A program made the translations under genes and the position numbers. 64,000 nt of DNA from Neelides folsomi. Taxonomy: Eukaryota; Arthropoda; Collembola; Neelipleona; Neelidae. Each line of letters opens with the position of its first letter. The stretch's first letter is position 1. The stretch spans positions 1 to 64,000 of the forward strand of contig JAQGBZ010000267.1 in assembly GCA_034687125.1 (NCBI GenBank). Direction: 5' to 3'. Below, piece after piece: positions 52,956 to 64,000 of the stretch. The notes below the pieces were generated by a model that did not search any database, was not told the origin of the DNA, and saw only the letters and a program-made list of their open reading frames with translations.

Positions 52956-53345
52956 TTAATATACGCCGGTGATTTTTCTCGCGTAAGTCTTCGCGTGGGC
53001 GATGTAATGAGAAGATGAGGATCGAATTGACTGGAGGAGTTCCGCATCTCGACTAACTCTCATCGACTGAGTCCGTCGGCTTCGATCCATGTAAGACCGA
53101 AGTGCCCGTTCTTCCCAAAGGAGCGGCTTTGGAGCCTCCGGCCTCTGCCCTGTCGCCCGTTTGTCAAGGTAATCAATCATTGGTCGGTAGTAGTTGGCTC
53201 CGTACTCAAAGTTATACTCGTAAAGGACAGATTTCGGACGAGCCCAGTGGACGAAAATGGTGGGCTTTTTCTTGGGGGCTTCTCCGGCAAAAGACCCTCC
53301 CGTGGCTTCTCCAACCTCCATTGAACTCAACTCGCCTTCTCCCAT
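52956..53345 (-). CDS. fln: Flightin (WYR-domain thick-filament protein), 129 aa
   Basis: Single coding exon, opening after an acceptor at 53356-53357 that leaves ten bases of 5' UTR before the first ATG. Flightin binds the myosin rod in muscle thick filaments and sets their length and stiffness; it is essential in Drosophila flight muscle. The recognisable part is the Trp/Tyr/Arg-rich WYR block, residues ~33-90: HWARPK, YEYNFEYGANYY, IDYLDKRATG and then an ER motif, matching the order HW..RPK / Y.Y / NYY / IDY.DK..TG of insect flightin. The acidic N-terminus is short (about 28 residues), making the protein smaller than the Drosophila one (about 180 aa). A GTGAGA donor at 53984-53983 suggests a non-coding first exon upstream near 53985-54200. 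A diverged relative lies about 7 kb away on the same strand. The assignment rests on my recall of the insect sequence pattern. Confidence 0.78.
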   Translation of the reverse strand: MGEGELSSMEVGEATGGSFAGEAPKKKPTIFVHWARPKSVLYEYNFEYGANYYRPMIDYLDKRATGQRPEAPKPLLWEERALRSYMDRSRRTQSMRVSRDAELLQSIRSSSSHYIAHAKTYARKITGVY

Positions 53346-53984
53346 GTCTTCGGACCTGGAATGATTTTATACTTTTATCCACATGTTTCCCATTTACCAT
53401 CGTCGACGTGTGGTTGATGGGAGTGGTGAAATGGTTTTGGGAGGAACAGACGGCAATTTCGGATATCATCTCCCGGAATAACCCACAGAGTCCAAATTGC
53501 ACCAATATACATCTCAAGTTACTAATTATATGCTTTAAAGTGCGAACGATAAAGCGAAACTCAAGTTGGAGTCTTTTCGTGTTCAAGGGGATGATTAATG
53601 CAATTAGGTAAATACTCTCAAGTTAAGGATTCTCTTTCGAATGAATAATGATCAAATAGAAGGTCGGAGTCTTTCTGATATGAAAGGTGGCCAATTAGTG
53701 AGAAAGGAGATTAAAAGAGCAGAGGAATTACTACTTTTCCGCGCTTGTGGTGGTTCAAATGATAAAAAAAGCTTATATTTCCAAACACAAAAAGATGAAG
53801 TGGGGAATTTCTGAAATAACTACAATCCAAATTGTTCAAATATCTCTAAGTAGTTGTCAAAAGAAATGAAATTTTAAGGCGCTTTCTTTCCAATTGTTCC
53901 TAATTCCCTTTTCAATTTTCCTCCTTCGAAGAGTTTATTGAATTTGGAAATGAAAGATCGGAGCAGTTGTTGGTTGTGTCTCAC

Positions 53985-56968
53985 CTGTCAGGTTTAAGTC
54001 CGTAAGGAGTTTGGGAAGTGGCGGAGAGGGCTGAACGGCAAAGTAGCTACTCGAGCGTGTGTGATCTCTGACTCCCGAAGAAGTGTTATTCTTGGGAGGT
54101 TGGCTCTCACTATGAGGCCGATCCGATTCCGAAAGTGAGCCAAGAGCTTTAAGCCGTCCCTTTAAGGTGGAAGTATTAATAGGGTCTTATTAGAAGCATT
54201 ATACTAGGTTGAAATGCGGGAGCCGCCGCCCATTTCCTTCGCTAATTTAGACACCTCATTCTGGTCCTTGTGAGTCTGGGACAAAGTGCCAACTCCCGAG
54301 TGGCCATATTACAGCGTGATGGATGTGGGGACGGGGCAGCTCTTTGACATCCCTCAATCTCACCCTTGGCAAAAAAGAATCCGGTTAGGAAACCACCTAA
54401 TTACTTCTCTTCCGCCATATTTCCTTCCTCCGCCTTCTCTAATTGAAATAGCATGGGAGGATCGTCATCTATCCTCTTCATAACAAGGGAACGTTCAAGG
54501 GATCATTTGGACCTTCCCGGGTCCCTTGGTAAATGAAGGGTGTAAGTCATTTATTACTCGCGGTTGATCCGGATGGATAGAGTTGTCTTAGTGGAGAAAC
54601 TCAGAGATAACTCTCCGCGACTCTAGCCAAAAACAGATGAATTCAAATTTTGGGATCTTGGAGTGGGAACATAAGTGATGTCTCTGTCGCGCCCTGCTTA
54701 GCGGTTTACTTTTCTCCCACACATGCATACAGATGTTGGGAGGATGGAAGTGACTATAGCTAATAAATTTGAGTGAGATAGGTCCTCATGAGCGGGACGA
54801 GGAATCACAATTTACCCTTCTCTCCGTACATACATTACCACTCCATGCTAATGGCGGAAGAGATAGAAAAGTCTCGGATTTGGAAACAAGCAGTTGTTTT
54901 TTAAGATGACTAATGGGCGGAATGGAGAGGAGTTCGGGTGGAACTCTCTTCCTCCTCCACTGACCCATCTTTTAGCTTAGTTTTTGGCCAAGTTATGGAG
55001 GGAAGGACAAGGCAAGAGATCTATTACAGCTGCTAACTCAAGGCTTCCGCCCCAACAACCTTTTTTCACATAAACGGTAGAGAAATGAGAATGGAGGCAA
55101 TTTGAATATTTAATATGATTGAAAACAACATGGAGATGTTTTTGGCAACCACTTTATATTACATTTGACAATCACATCAATGATCACATTTGTCTTTAAC
55201 CAAATGTTAACCATTTGTGTATTTATTTGTGTAGGTATGTCAGTATAGATTTTAAATGGGTATCAGAATTATTCTTATGAACGTATGTTACTAAATATTC
55301 TCAATTTATTAATGAAGATCATACATGAGTCAGAGTCCTCAGAGTGCATGACTGTCTTGATTAATAATTGTGATTGATTCTGTAATGTTTATTAAATTTA
55401 TTAATATTATTTATTTATTTATATTATTTATTGGATTTTTGCTATTTGGATAATATGCAGTCTTGAACTTCGGTGACTGAGGAGAAACCATCCTGTGCTG
55501 GCCTATTGTCGGCCTAGATGAAGGTCAGCAACTGCCTCATTCTTAATAAAGCAAAGATAAAGATATTCGAATCAAACAATTAAATTTTTGAAGATCTCGG
55601 GATTTTAACGTAGGTATTATCTGTATATGGTTTGGTTAATATTTATTTCAATATTGTATCAACAAATCAACACTAACTACAACTTATTGTCAACTAAAAG
55701 TATTACCTTGATTTCGTCAGCTTAAATCTTGCCATCAATTAAAGAAAGTTTAATTTTACAAATAAAGAAACGGTCTGTAAATATCGTACATACTTTATAA
55801 ATGAATAATGCATTATAATGTTTTATTAAATAGATAACTATTCTGATATTAATGTAGTAGTGGATTATTTCTTTTATTGGTCTCTCTGAATTATGAAATC
55901 ATAATGCGTGCTATAAGTTGTTATTCTTGCTAATGACATGAAAGATGGTCAGATACCTCTACATTATTTATTAGAACAATATTATTATAATAATAATATT
56001 ACAAAAAGCGATACGGCTGTGTGATTCATTGAGAGGGATATGAGGTTGCAAGTATAGGTTTAAATTTTAACAACATCTATTGCTCTCTACTAAAATATTA
56101 GCCAAACTGATTAGAATTATTCGTCGTCGCTGTCGTTCGACTCCGAGTTGGCAAGAGGTCAAGTGGCTTATTCTGAAATGTTATATCACATGTAAAAGTA
56201 ATCATCTTATTTTTTATTTGGCAGCGAAATGGGAAATGTATACTTCTGGTTGTGGTGTCTTTTATTTAAACGTATAATCACAAAGATGAATAATACTTTT
56301 ATGAAAATGAATAACTTGAAGAAAAGCTTAAGTTGCGATGATTTGATGAGTCTTGACAAAATTACTCATCATAAACGTATGCTTTCAAGTTTAAATTCTA
56401 TATGCATAAATATTAAAAGTTTTCCTAAGTTTTACACAAAGATCGATATGTCATTAAAGATAATTACCTATACATAACAATGTTATAATATATGATACGA
56501 TAAAATTAAATTGGTAAAATATGTACTGATTTGAAAATATGTATTTATATACGGTTTTCAAGGATCTTACACTCGTATAGGTAATATTGTTAATAATAAA
56601 AAATATAGAATAATACATGTACTTATTAAATATTAGTATAAGCATAGTCAATTTTCTCTTAAATTGGCAGAACCATAATTCGATTTTCACATTTAAATTA
56701 GAACTGTCTTAACAAGGAGACTCGATAGCTCAATTTTCTCATTCAAGGTTATATCATCAACTACATAAAGTACCCGAGAGGAGTTGTTACCATTTAAATT
56801 TAAATCGGCTTAAAATATTTATCGATAAAAGTTTTATCATTAAACAAGTGCAGAAGACACATATTCCATATTATGTCTTATTGTGTTTATGGAAATGCAA
56901 AAAAATGCAAAAATTTATTTAATTCAATTTCTATAACTTGAAGCAATTATCTAACTAAAGTATGATAC
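53985..56968. other. Upstream region of flightin and AT-rich spacer
   Basis: Bases 53985-54700 are less AT-rich and start with the likely non-coding first exon of flightin (donor at 53984-53983). From about 55100 the sequence becomes AT-rich. A segment at about 55465-55565 ending in AATAAAGCAAAGATAAAGAT could be a retroposon 3' tail, but nothing more can be said. Confidence 0.4.
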
Positions 56969-56971
56969 AAA

Positions 56972-57545
56972 TCAAAAGTAGTTTCCATTGTTTTCAAAAC
57001 ATTTTCTCCACTGAGATTCCAATCTATTAATTCCTTCCTGCCAGCATTGTGGTATGCGACTTACACAGTGAGAGATCCTAACCAGTTGTTTACTGCAGTT
57101 TTTAAATCGTTTACCTCTCAAGAATCTTTTCATGTGAGAAAATAAGTGACAGTAAGATGGAGAAATATCTGGAGAATAAGGCGAGTGTGGAAGACTTTCA
57201 ATTCCCAATCTGTCCAATGTGTCTTTAACAATTTGACATTTATGAGGACGAGCATTGTCGTGGAGCAAGCTGATGGCGAAGCTGGTGGCGAAGAATGTGA
57301 TTGTAGAGTTCTCCAGTAATTGTTTGATTGCGTGGTAAAAAGTGCACAACAATCGGACCTCTCCAGTTCCAGAAAATGCACATCATGACCTTTCTCTCGA
57401 ATCTGTCCTTCTTAACAATTTCTGGAGCCTTTTCCCCTTTCCATTTCCACTCTTGAGATTACTCCCAATATTTAGGCTCGAAGTAAAAAATCCAAGTCTT
57501 ATCACATGTGATTATACTTCTTAAAAAGTCTTCACCTAATTGTCG
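56972..57545 (-). mobile_element. Mariner transposase remnant
   Basis: Minus-strand translation gives scattered blocks of mariner transposase in order, across at least two frames: FLRSIITCDKTWIFYFEPKY, VMMCIFWNWRGPIVVHFLP, LLHDNARPHKCQIVKDTL, HSPYSPDISPS, FLRGKRF, and GINRLESQWRKCFENNGNYF at the end. The third catalytic Asp, expected in PSDYHLF, is changed (PSYCHLF), and there are stops and frame shifts. The N-terminal part is absent and no TIRs are visible, so this is an old, dead copy. Confidence 0.85.
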
Positions 57546-59087
57546 ACCTTTGTTCTTCTAAAGAGTAAACGATTTCTTGGAACTTCCATTTTCTTTAGAT
57601 TTTGCGTGAATTTTAAGATACTCAAGTAGTTTAAAAAATTAATTGATTATTTTCATTATGTTGACAATGTAACTTCGAATTTTGCATAAGACCAATAAGA
57701 CACATAATTTGGTATGATCTGATAAGTAATTATCTCTTCTTTTTAGTTTGCCTTTGTTCTCATCTAAACGAGCTTTTATTTGGAATAAAATTAAATAATG
57801 AGCTTGTTTATTGTGGCACAAAGTTCTAATGGTAAATGAGGATTTGATAATTATAAGTCGGCCAATGTAAGACGTATTACGTTCGTGATCTTAAGTACTT
57901 AGGTAATATTATACTAACTTACATAGTATATTTATGTACTACTCTATAATCGAAATAGCCTTTTAATAGGCACCAGGAATTACAGACTTGTTGGCCAAAA
58001 TTCTTTTCCCTTCTTCATCAAGTTAGAGACTGAGCTTTCTTTGAAACTAGTGGAGATGTCCATTTAAATGCATTGAGAGTTAAGACATGGCCTGGTTTTT
58101 ATTCTTAATGTTAGTTGAGAAAGATATCGAATATTTTCTTTATCCCCCGTGGCCTTGATGGAAAGTCATTGGAATTTTAATTAAGACCCTTTCATTCTGC
58201 ATTGCATTTCTTGAGTTCTATTTCTCCATTATTTGTCTGCTCCGAGTATCCTGTTAAGAGAACAATGCAATACGTTAATCCCTACATCCAATCATGTAAA
58301 GTGTGTTTTTGACTTTTTTGTGCTCATTCTTATGAAATGCCCTAACACAATATACTATAACATAAAATAAGATGCATTATAAATTATAATGTGTATTACA
58401 ATAATACTGTATATCTGTACGTATTTATGTTGTAAGACCTAAACCGAATTCAATTGGATATAATGTATTTTAGTAGTAAAAAGCACCAAATTTGTTAGGG
58501 TTTAATTGTTAAAAATGCAGTCTACAAGGAACGAGAAACAAAACAAGACATTTTGCATAATATTCGTATATCATCGCATCGATGCGAATTGTTTTACTTT
58601 CTCCACAGACCTCCTGAACGCCACCTTACACTTCGGAATGAAATGTATAGATAAAATTACATACAAACGCTTAACTTTAAAAGTAACGTTTATCATTTAT
58701 CTCTCGAGCCTACTCATTGTACACATAAAATCATAAAGTTATAATCAAATGGGCATTGGAATTGGCTCTTTTATGTACTATGGTATACATATATAGTTTA
58801 TTGTTTATAGAATATTTTACAAATTGTTAATGCATGCCGGCATGCCTAATTAAATAATATTATTAAAATAAGTGTTAAAATAGATTTTATAACCCATATA
58901 AAGATATTACATAATTAATGATTTATTCGATAGATTCAATGCATTTAAACTATTGTTATATGCTACAACCATTGTAAAAAGAAAAAAAACTGAAATAAGA
59001 TATGAAATATAATATATTTTATATAAAAATATATAATACCTGTATAATTTGGTATTTATTTATAATATGCATATTATATGGATAACG
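57546..59087. other. AT-rich intergenic DNA
   Basis: No gene recognised. It contains a 14-bp perfect palindrome GCATGCCGGCATGC near 58832 and short AT-rich tracts. Confidence 0.4.
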
Positions 59088-59231
59088 CAATTAAAGTGGG
59101 ACACAGATTTTTGTGGCACTGCACAAAAAACTTATAAATAGTAGTTTGTTATAAAATTGTAATAAAATTAATAGTAGAGTGTTTTATGTGCAGTGTCATA
59201 AGCCGAAAGAACTTTGTCTCACTTTAATTAC
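59088..59231. mobile_element. ~143-bp MITE
   Basis: Ends are inverted copies: left AATTAAAGTGGGACACAG, right complement AATTAAAGTGAGACAAAG, with a second matched block GCACTGCACA further in. Spacing differs between the arms by a small indel. The AATTAAAGTG.GACA terminus is of the kind seen in Tc1-like elements. No coding content; the outer limits are uncertain by a few bases. Confidence 0.65.
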
Positions 59232-60128
59232 TTTATATGTTTGCAGAGTATTTGATTGTAAAATATCATGTTACATAAAATAGTACATATTATGAAAGTG
59301 ATCTAATAATTGAATTTTATTTATATTTATTCAATGATTCTCCAGATTTGAACATATGCATGTTTAAATAGAAGTCATGATTTTTAACTTCACTATTTAA
59401 TATTATACAGATATGTTGACACGAGACATGAACTATACGCATACGCACTATACATTTGAGACATCGACACTGTACAGAAAAGGGTAAAAATTATTGAATC
59501 ACAAAATATTTCCTAAATATTTAATATATCTATGAACGTAACATATTTCTTTAAATATTCAATAACCACTATAATACGATACATTAAATTATGATGCTAC
59601 ATATTTGCAAATTGATTCGAATGTGAAGAAGAGAAATGTAGGATTTAATTATTAGTTGATAATTTATCAATCTTAATGTAACAATCGTGTAACAATTAAA
59701 TAATGTATTTTAAATGTTTAGCGAAATAGAAATAAATTTTAAAGTAATAAATGGTTAAACAAAGAATTGGCCAAAAAATCAAACATAAATACATAAATAA
59801 TTTTTTCACTGTACATTGTAATAATGGCCTTCGGGATAAACAAAGAGTTCAAAGAAGTCGAAGAATTTATAAACAGAAAAAAAGAAGATATTACGTTAAC
59901 GTCAAATGCTTCACCACCACCATCAATTTTTAAAGAATTTGAAATTGATATCTTGAAATATACATTTCAAATGGCAAGATGTAAATATATAATTACATTG
60001 TATGTTGTACATGCGGATCCTTCTTATTTCGTTGTTCTCTTGAGAAATCTTCCTCATTCATATTTTTTTACATTTTGTTTTTACCAGAGAAGAAAAGAGT
60101 TATAAGAATTGACAGCATTTCCTTTAAT

Positions 60129-60950
60129 TTAAGATTCAATCGTCGTCTTGATCGTTCTCTTCGTCACTCGAATCGTTCTTGAAGATTGCATGGCACTCGA
60201 GGCCGATGATTGCTGTGAGCTTTCCTGTCGACTTCTCAATGACGCGCTCGCCGAGCTCCCTCGGATTGCCAATGCTGAAACGTCATCATTGAGCTCAGCC
60301 AAACGGGCTCTTGCCCGTGAACGGATCTGATCCGCTCTTGATTCCGCAATCGCTGCATGGGCAGCATCACTTTCCTCAGCCTCAGCTCTTGCACGGAGTC
60401 TAGCACGGAATTTAGAGCTTGAGCTGTCGACTTCCTTCTTCATCTCATCCATGAGTTCCTCAGCAGCAGCCTTCTTTGTTCTTCCTCTCAACAGCGAGCT
60501 TTCAATCATCGACTCAGCTTCTTGGGATCTCTGAGCTGCCATTTTCCTCCTGGCCATAAAAGCCTCATCGAAACAATTATCAGAAGAAGCAAGAGCCGAT
60601 GTTGATCCGCTTACTCCAGCAGACTCAAGGAGCCTATCTCCAAAGATGAGCTTTCGTCGCTCATCAGCAGCCGCCATTGAGGATTCCTCATTCAGGGAAG
60701 ATCTTCTCAAACAGGACTTCATGGACATTTCCGAATTTCTGTAATTGAGAGCTTCCAAGTTTCCATACACAGGCTTTGCAGCGAATCTCTCTGCGAATGT
60801 TTTTGCTCCTGGTGGGGACGATGATCGTCCGCTTCTTTTAGTGTCAAGGTGAGTGAGAAGCGGTTGGTAGTAATGCTCCCCGAGGTTGTAGTTGTAGTCG
60901 TACATCCTCGTTGCCGGTTTCTTCCAATGCATTCCTGTGCGTCCAGACAT
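60129..60950 (-). CDS. Second WYR-domain muscle-type protein with long Ser/Ala/Arg-rich tail, 273 aa
   Basis: One coding exon, with acceptor TTTCTTACAG at 60974 and first ATG at 60950; a donor at 61123-61122 implies a non-coding upstream exon. Residues 8-60 repeat the flightin pattern: HWKKPATRMYDYNYNLGEHY, then P..THLD.KRSG and FAERFAAKP, against HWARPK..YEYN....YY.P..DYLDKR.TG and an ER motif in the flightin gene at 53 kb. The rest (about 200 residues) is rich in Ser, Ala, Arg and Glu, with heptad-like helical stretches (AAAEELMDEMKKEVD, RARLRARAEAEE) and a basic Thr-rich C-terminus (TIRVTKRTIKTTIES). A role in thick filaments is inferred from the shared block only; it could equally be the local counterpart of myofilin or another filament protein. 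No transmembrane segment or signal peptide is seen. Confidence 0.72.
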   Translation of the reverse strand: MSGRTGMHWKKPATRMYDYNYNLGEHYYQPLLTHLDTKRSGRSSSPPGAKTFAERFAAKPVYGNLEALNYRNSEMSMKSCLRRSSLNEESSMAAADERRKLIFGDRLLESAGVSGSTSALASSDNCFDEAFMARRKMAAQRSQEAESMIESSLLRGRTKKAAAEELMDEMKKEVDSSSSKFRARLRARAEAEESDAAHAAIAESRADQIRSRARARLAELNDDVSALAIRGSSASASLRSRQESSQQSSASSAMQSSRTIRVTKRTIKTTIES

Positions 60951-61124
60951 CTTCACGTTCGTAGGGAGGCTCGCTGTAAGAAAGGAAGTTAATTTATTGG
61001 ATCGGTAAAGTAACTGATTTTAATTGATTACAAAGTTTTGTACTTCAGTAGCTCTGGAACGAATGGGAAATAATTGAATAAGAAAATGTTTATTCGATTG
61101 ATCGGGAGAGTTAAATGAATTACC

Positions 61125-62353
61125 TTATAAATGTAACGGCCCAAGAGGATGGTGAAGAGAGCTCCGGTTGCTCAATCGGTGAGGTGATTCTGAGTAAATA
61201 GCGGATAGGAATTGGGCAGCCGAGAAAGGAAGTGAGGAGGGATATCCTGAGAGTCGGGAGCTTTAAGAGACCTCGGATCCTCCTGATGTCGTTTCTTGGC
61301 TCTGAAGTCTGTTTTCCTCCGGAGAATGGAATCTATTTCAAGGCTCTTCTCCACTATTTCCGTCTCACGCCGATCAGCTTTCCTCCTCAGGAGAGAGACA
61401 ATGAGGGGAAGCTGCAGCCTCTTGCAAGGATACCGAGGTAGGATAAAAATACAAAGTTGGGCCAACGAGGACTCATCTCACACTCTTTTCCTCGTCCCAT
61501 TTACTTCCTTTGCTCCCACTTGGTAACAATTAAACGAGGGATAAAAAATAGAACCACCGGATTTTACCCACCACCTTTTTAATCCCTATATTTAAATCTT
61601 AACCTTACTATCCATTGTTGAAAAGAGAACGGAGAATAAATCTCGTTTTCACCCAATGCCTTCCACACCAATTTCATGCAAATTGGGCAGATTTGACTAT
61701 TGCCAGCAAGAGACATTAACACATTGTATTTAAAAGAATAATAAATGTGATGAAATATTATTAATTTCGTACTGAACTAATACATTGGTCTCTTATTGTA
61801 ATTTAGGTCTCGTCATGTTAAGTCGGCATAACATCTACATTAGTAAGGAGTAGTTCTACATTTGCAAAATATTATTCGCAATTCGCAACTCATGTAACTT
61901 GACTCAAAGATTAAGCTAAATGTATTTGTAAGGTTTAAATAGTTCATTAAATGTTATTATATTATAGTTCTTAACATTTCCAGAAATTGCTACGTTAACG
62001 ATTAACGTTATATATTTTTATGTATTTAAAAGATAAGCGATTCGAGGAAAATAGTTATCAACAATTAAATTACAAATTGCCGATTACATTTATTCCAAGT
62101 TAATCCAAGTACTTTTTGTCGAGCTCTTGAGACGAAGCGAAAATATTTTATAGTGCATGTGCATCTGCATAGTGATTTTGATCAAAATACGGCTTATGTA
62201 ACACTAAAAACTGGTATTAGATTCTTGCATTGATCCAGCGTGGAATATTGGTTCGAATAATACCGGATTACCCGCCTCGGTCATCGACAAGAAATCCGCA
62301 ATAAATACAACGTGTCTAATTCGCAAAATTATTAGATAAATTCCAACTCTTGG
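61125..62353. other. Head-to-head intergenic region between the WYR paralog and ERp44
   Basis: Both neighbours are transcribed away from this stretch. Bases 61125-61530 are less AT-rich and probably contain the first, non-coding exon and promoter of the WYR-domain gene; a 97-codon minus-strand frame there (61172-61465) has no recognisable domain. The rest is AT-rich, with ERp44 promoter elements presumably close to 62300. Confidence 0.4.
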
Positions 62354-64000
62354 ATGATGGAATTTAACAAAATTTTGCAAACGTCCCCACGATGGAGGTT
62401 TTCATTCTCAAAAGGATTCTTCATCTTGGCTTATTTGGTACTTTTTCTATATCAATATGCCATTTGTTCCGCATAAAAATTATGCCTCAAGAGTTCACAC
62501 CTTGTGAAAATATTTATTAATTTTGATCAATATGATACAATAACCCAATTATGAATATTTTGATTTTCAGTCCTTGATCTCATTTTACAACCCCACGGAT
62601 AGTGGAGCAGTCGAATTCACCGATTCTAATTTTGATTCTCTTTTAGGTAAGGAAATATTTAATGGGTCAGCTATTTTTAATTTTTAAATTTTTTTTCAGC
62701 CTCCACAGAATTAGTTTTCATTAATTTTTATGCGGACTGGTGCCGATTTAGTAATATGCTTGCTCCAATCTTTGATGAAGCAGCCGTGAAGATTAGGAGC
62801 GAATTTCCTAACGAAAATCAAGTTATTTTAGGACGAGTAGATTGCGATAAACATAGTAAGTACTCAAAAATTCTCATTTGTTTATTGTCATTAAAGGACT
62901 CATTAAATAATTTTATTGACAATTCCTAGAAAAGATTTCTTCTTATTCGATTCATATTTATTTATTATATTCAAAACAATTATATAAAAATATGTTTTTA
63001 GGCAGTATTTCTTCACGATATAAGATTTCCAAATACCCGACTTTAAAGCTCATTAGAAATGGTGTTCCAGTCAAGAAGGAATACAGAGGTCAACGGTCAC
63101 CGGAAGCATTCTTTGAATACATTAAGAAACAATTAGAAAATCCTATCACCGAATTCAAGAACCTTCAAGAACTTATGAAAATTGATGTATGAAATCAACT
63201 CCTATATCAAATATGTCGTTTCAATATTTAAGAAATATTATTTTTAACTTTTTTTTATTCTCAAGGACAAGAAAAGGATATTCATTGGCTACATGACAAA
63301 CAATGAAAGTAAAACTTATAATGTTTTCAGACGAGTTGCAATGAACTTGAAAGACGAATGCTCATTCTACATTGGATTTGGGTAACTAAAAATTTAATGA
63401 AATTAACTCTCCTTTTTGTAATCAGATTTCTATTCATCAAAACTAAAATTGTTAAATTAAAATTGTAGGGACGCATCGCGACAAATGCATCCACCGGATC
63501 ATGACATTATCGCTTTCCGTCCTGACAAGTCAAGATCTGTCGAAGCTGACGAGACTTTTAAAGGAAATGGGGAAAGTTTTGATGAAGTGCTCGCTTGGGT
63601 CTCAGCTCTTTGTGTTCCTCTCGTCAGGGAAATTACTTTTGAGAATGCGGAGGAATTGACTGAAGAAGGACTCCCATTCCTCATTTTGTTCCACAATCCT
63701 AATGATGACGAGTCAGTCAAGAAATTCAATTCCCTTGTTCAATATCATCTTCAAGACGAACGACGTAAGGAATTTTAATACCACCATTAAAAAGAATTTT
63801 AAAGAAAATATGCTTACAAGTATTAAATAAATCTTTTGTCACAGAGAACGTTAATTTCCTGACTGCTGACGGAGTCAAATTTGCTCATCCGCTCCACCAC
63901 CTTGGAAAGAGTTCGAGTGATCTTCCGCTCATTGCGATTGACAGTTTCCGACATATGTACCTCTACAAGGATGCAAAGGACATGGAACAACCAGCGAAGA
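62354..64000 (+). CDS. ERP44: Endoplasmic reticulum resident protein 44 (ERp44), 5' part, runs off the window
   Basis: Exons: 62354-62437, 62571-62646, 62700-62855, 63002-63186, 63266-63381, 63469-63764, 63845 to beyond 64000; all phases match, giving 356 residues so far of about 400 in the family. ERp44 is a thioredoxin-fold chaperone of the early secretory pathway that retains partly folded oligomers and ERO1 through mixed disulfides on one reactive cysteine. Visible: a hydrophobic N-terminal signal (GFFILAYLSLISF); thioredoxin domain 1 with the family-specific CRFS site at 68-71, in place of CxxC; NENQVI.GRVDCD; SRYKISKYPTLKL; EYRGQRS; then PLVREITFENAEELTEEGLP and IAIDSFRHMY in the later thioredoxin-like domains, nearly identical to human ERp44. 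Two in-frame ATGs sit back to back at the start; the first is used here. The C-terminal retention signal lies outside the window. Confidence 0.95.

Noticed and set aside
55465-55565. Possible LINE or SINE 3' end (AATAAAGCAAAGATAAAGAT)
   Set aside because: Tail-like sequence only; no reverse transcriptase, promoter boxes or target duplication found.
59824-60105. 93-codon plus-strand frame just downstream of the WYR paralog
   Set aside because: AT-driven composition and no domain; overlaps the expected 3' UTR of the minus-strand gene.
61172-61465. 97-codon minus-strand frame upstream of the WYR paralog
   Set aside because: Lies in the probable non-coding first exon; an upstream frame at most, with no domain.
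61586-61595. MEF2-like site (CTATATTTAA) upstream of a muscle-type gene
   Set aside because: Fits the degenerate consensus, but such a ten-base AT-rich word is expected often by chance here.
62220-62290. tRNA-like B-box (GGTTCGAAT)
   Set aside because: No matching A-box, acceptor stem or cloverleaf around it.

Overview
The window is eukaryotic nuclear DNA. It is AT-rich, its genes are split by many GT-AG introns, and much of the space is filled with small DNA transposons. The gene content points to an arthropod of the Pancrustacea: a 26/29-kDa-type cathepsin of the kind described in insects, flightin-type (WYR-domain) muscle proteins, and a class A neuropeptide receptor. A crustacean such as a copepod is my best guess, by inference only. 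No bacterial-style operon, CRISPR array, rRNA or convincing tRNA was seen, and no retrovirus-like, LTR or Polinton copy was recognised.

Seven host genes can be built exon by exon with matching phases. (1) 4244-16095 (+): a rhodopsin-family neuropeptide-type GPCR, 8 exons, about 558 aa. (2) 18350-22634 (-): DSCC1, the cohesion/replication clamp-loader subunit, 8 exons, about 421 aa. (3) 25792-41756 (+): a single-pass membrane protein with a signal peptide, a galactose-binding (SUEL) lectin-like domain split by an insert, a CUB domain, a sushi-like module, a TM helix and an acidic tail; 10 exons, about 622 aa. (4) 42734-49661 (-): 26-29-p cathepsin-L-like protease with its long N-terminal region, 11 exons, about 555 aa. 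(5) 52956-53345 (-): flightin, 129 aa. (6) 60129-60950 (-): a second WYR-domain protein, 273 aa, with a long Ser/Ala/Arg-rich tail. (7) 62354-64000 (+): ERp44, 5' part only, cut by the window edge.

The mobile DNA is almost all cut-and-paste. It comprises a 1.26-kb pogo-like remnant in a GPCR intron, two tiny TA-flanked MITEs in another GPCR intron, a near-perfect 264-bp foldback MITE just past the GPCR gene, a 960-bp internally deleted Tc1/mariner element in a DSCC1 intron, and a 622-bp hAT-like element with an internal ~56-bp tandem repeat and a perfect 8-bp target duplication. There is also a 286-bp element with a perfect 8-bp duplication, a ~525-bp inverted-repeat element carrying a 62-codon open frame, a mariner transposase remnant near 57 kb, and a 143-bp MITE near 59 kb.

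The genes do not form an obvious pathway. The one local functional pairing is the two WYR-domain muscle genes, same strand and about 7 kb apart, which look like diverged tandem copies. Less AT-rich patches lie just upstream of most genes and probably mark promoters and 5' UTRs.
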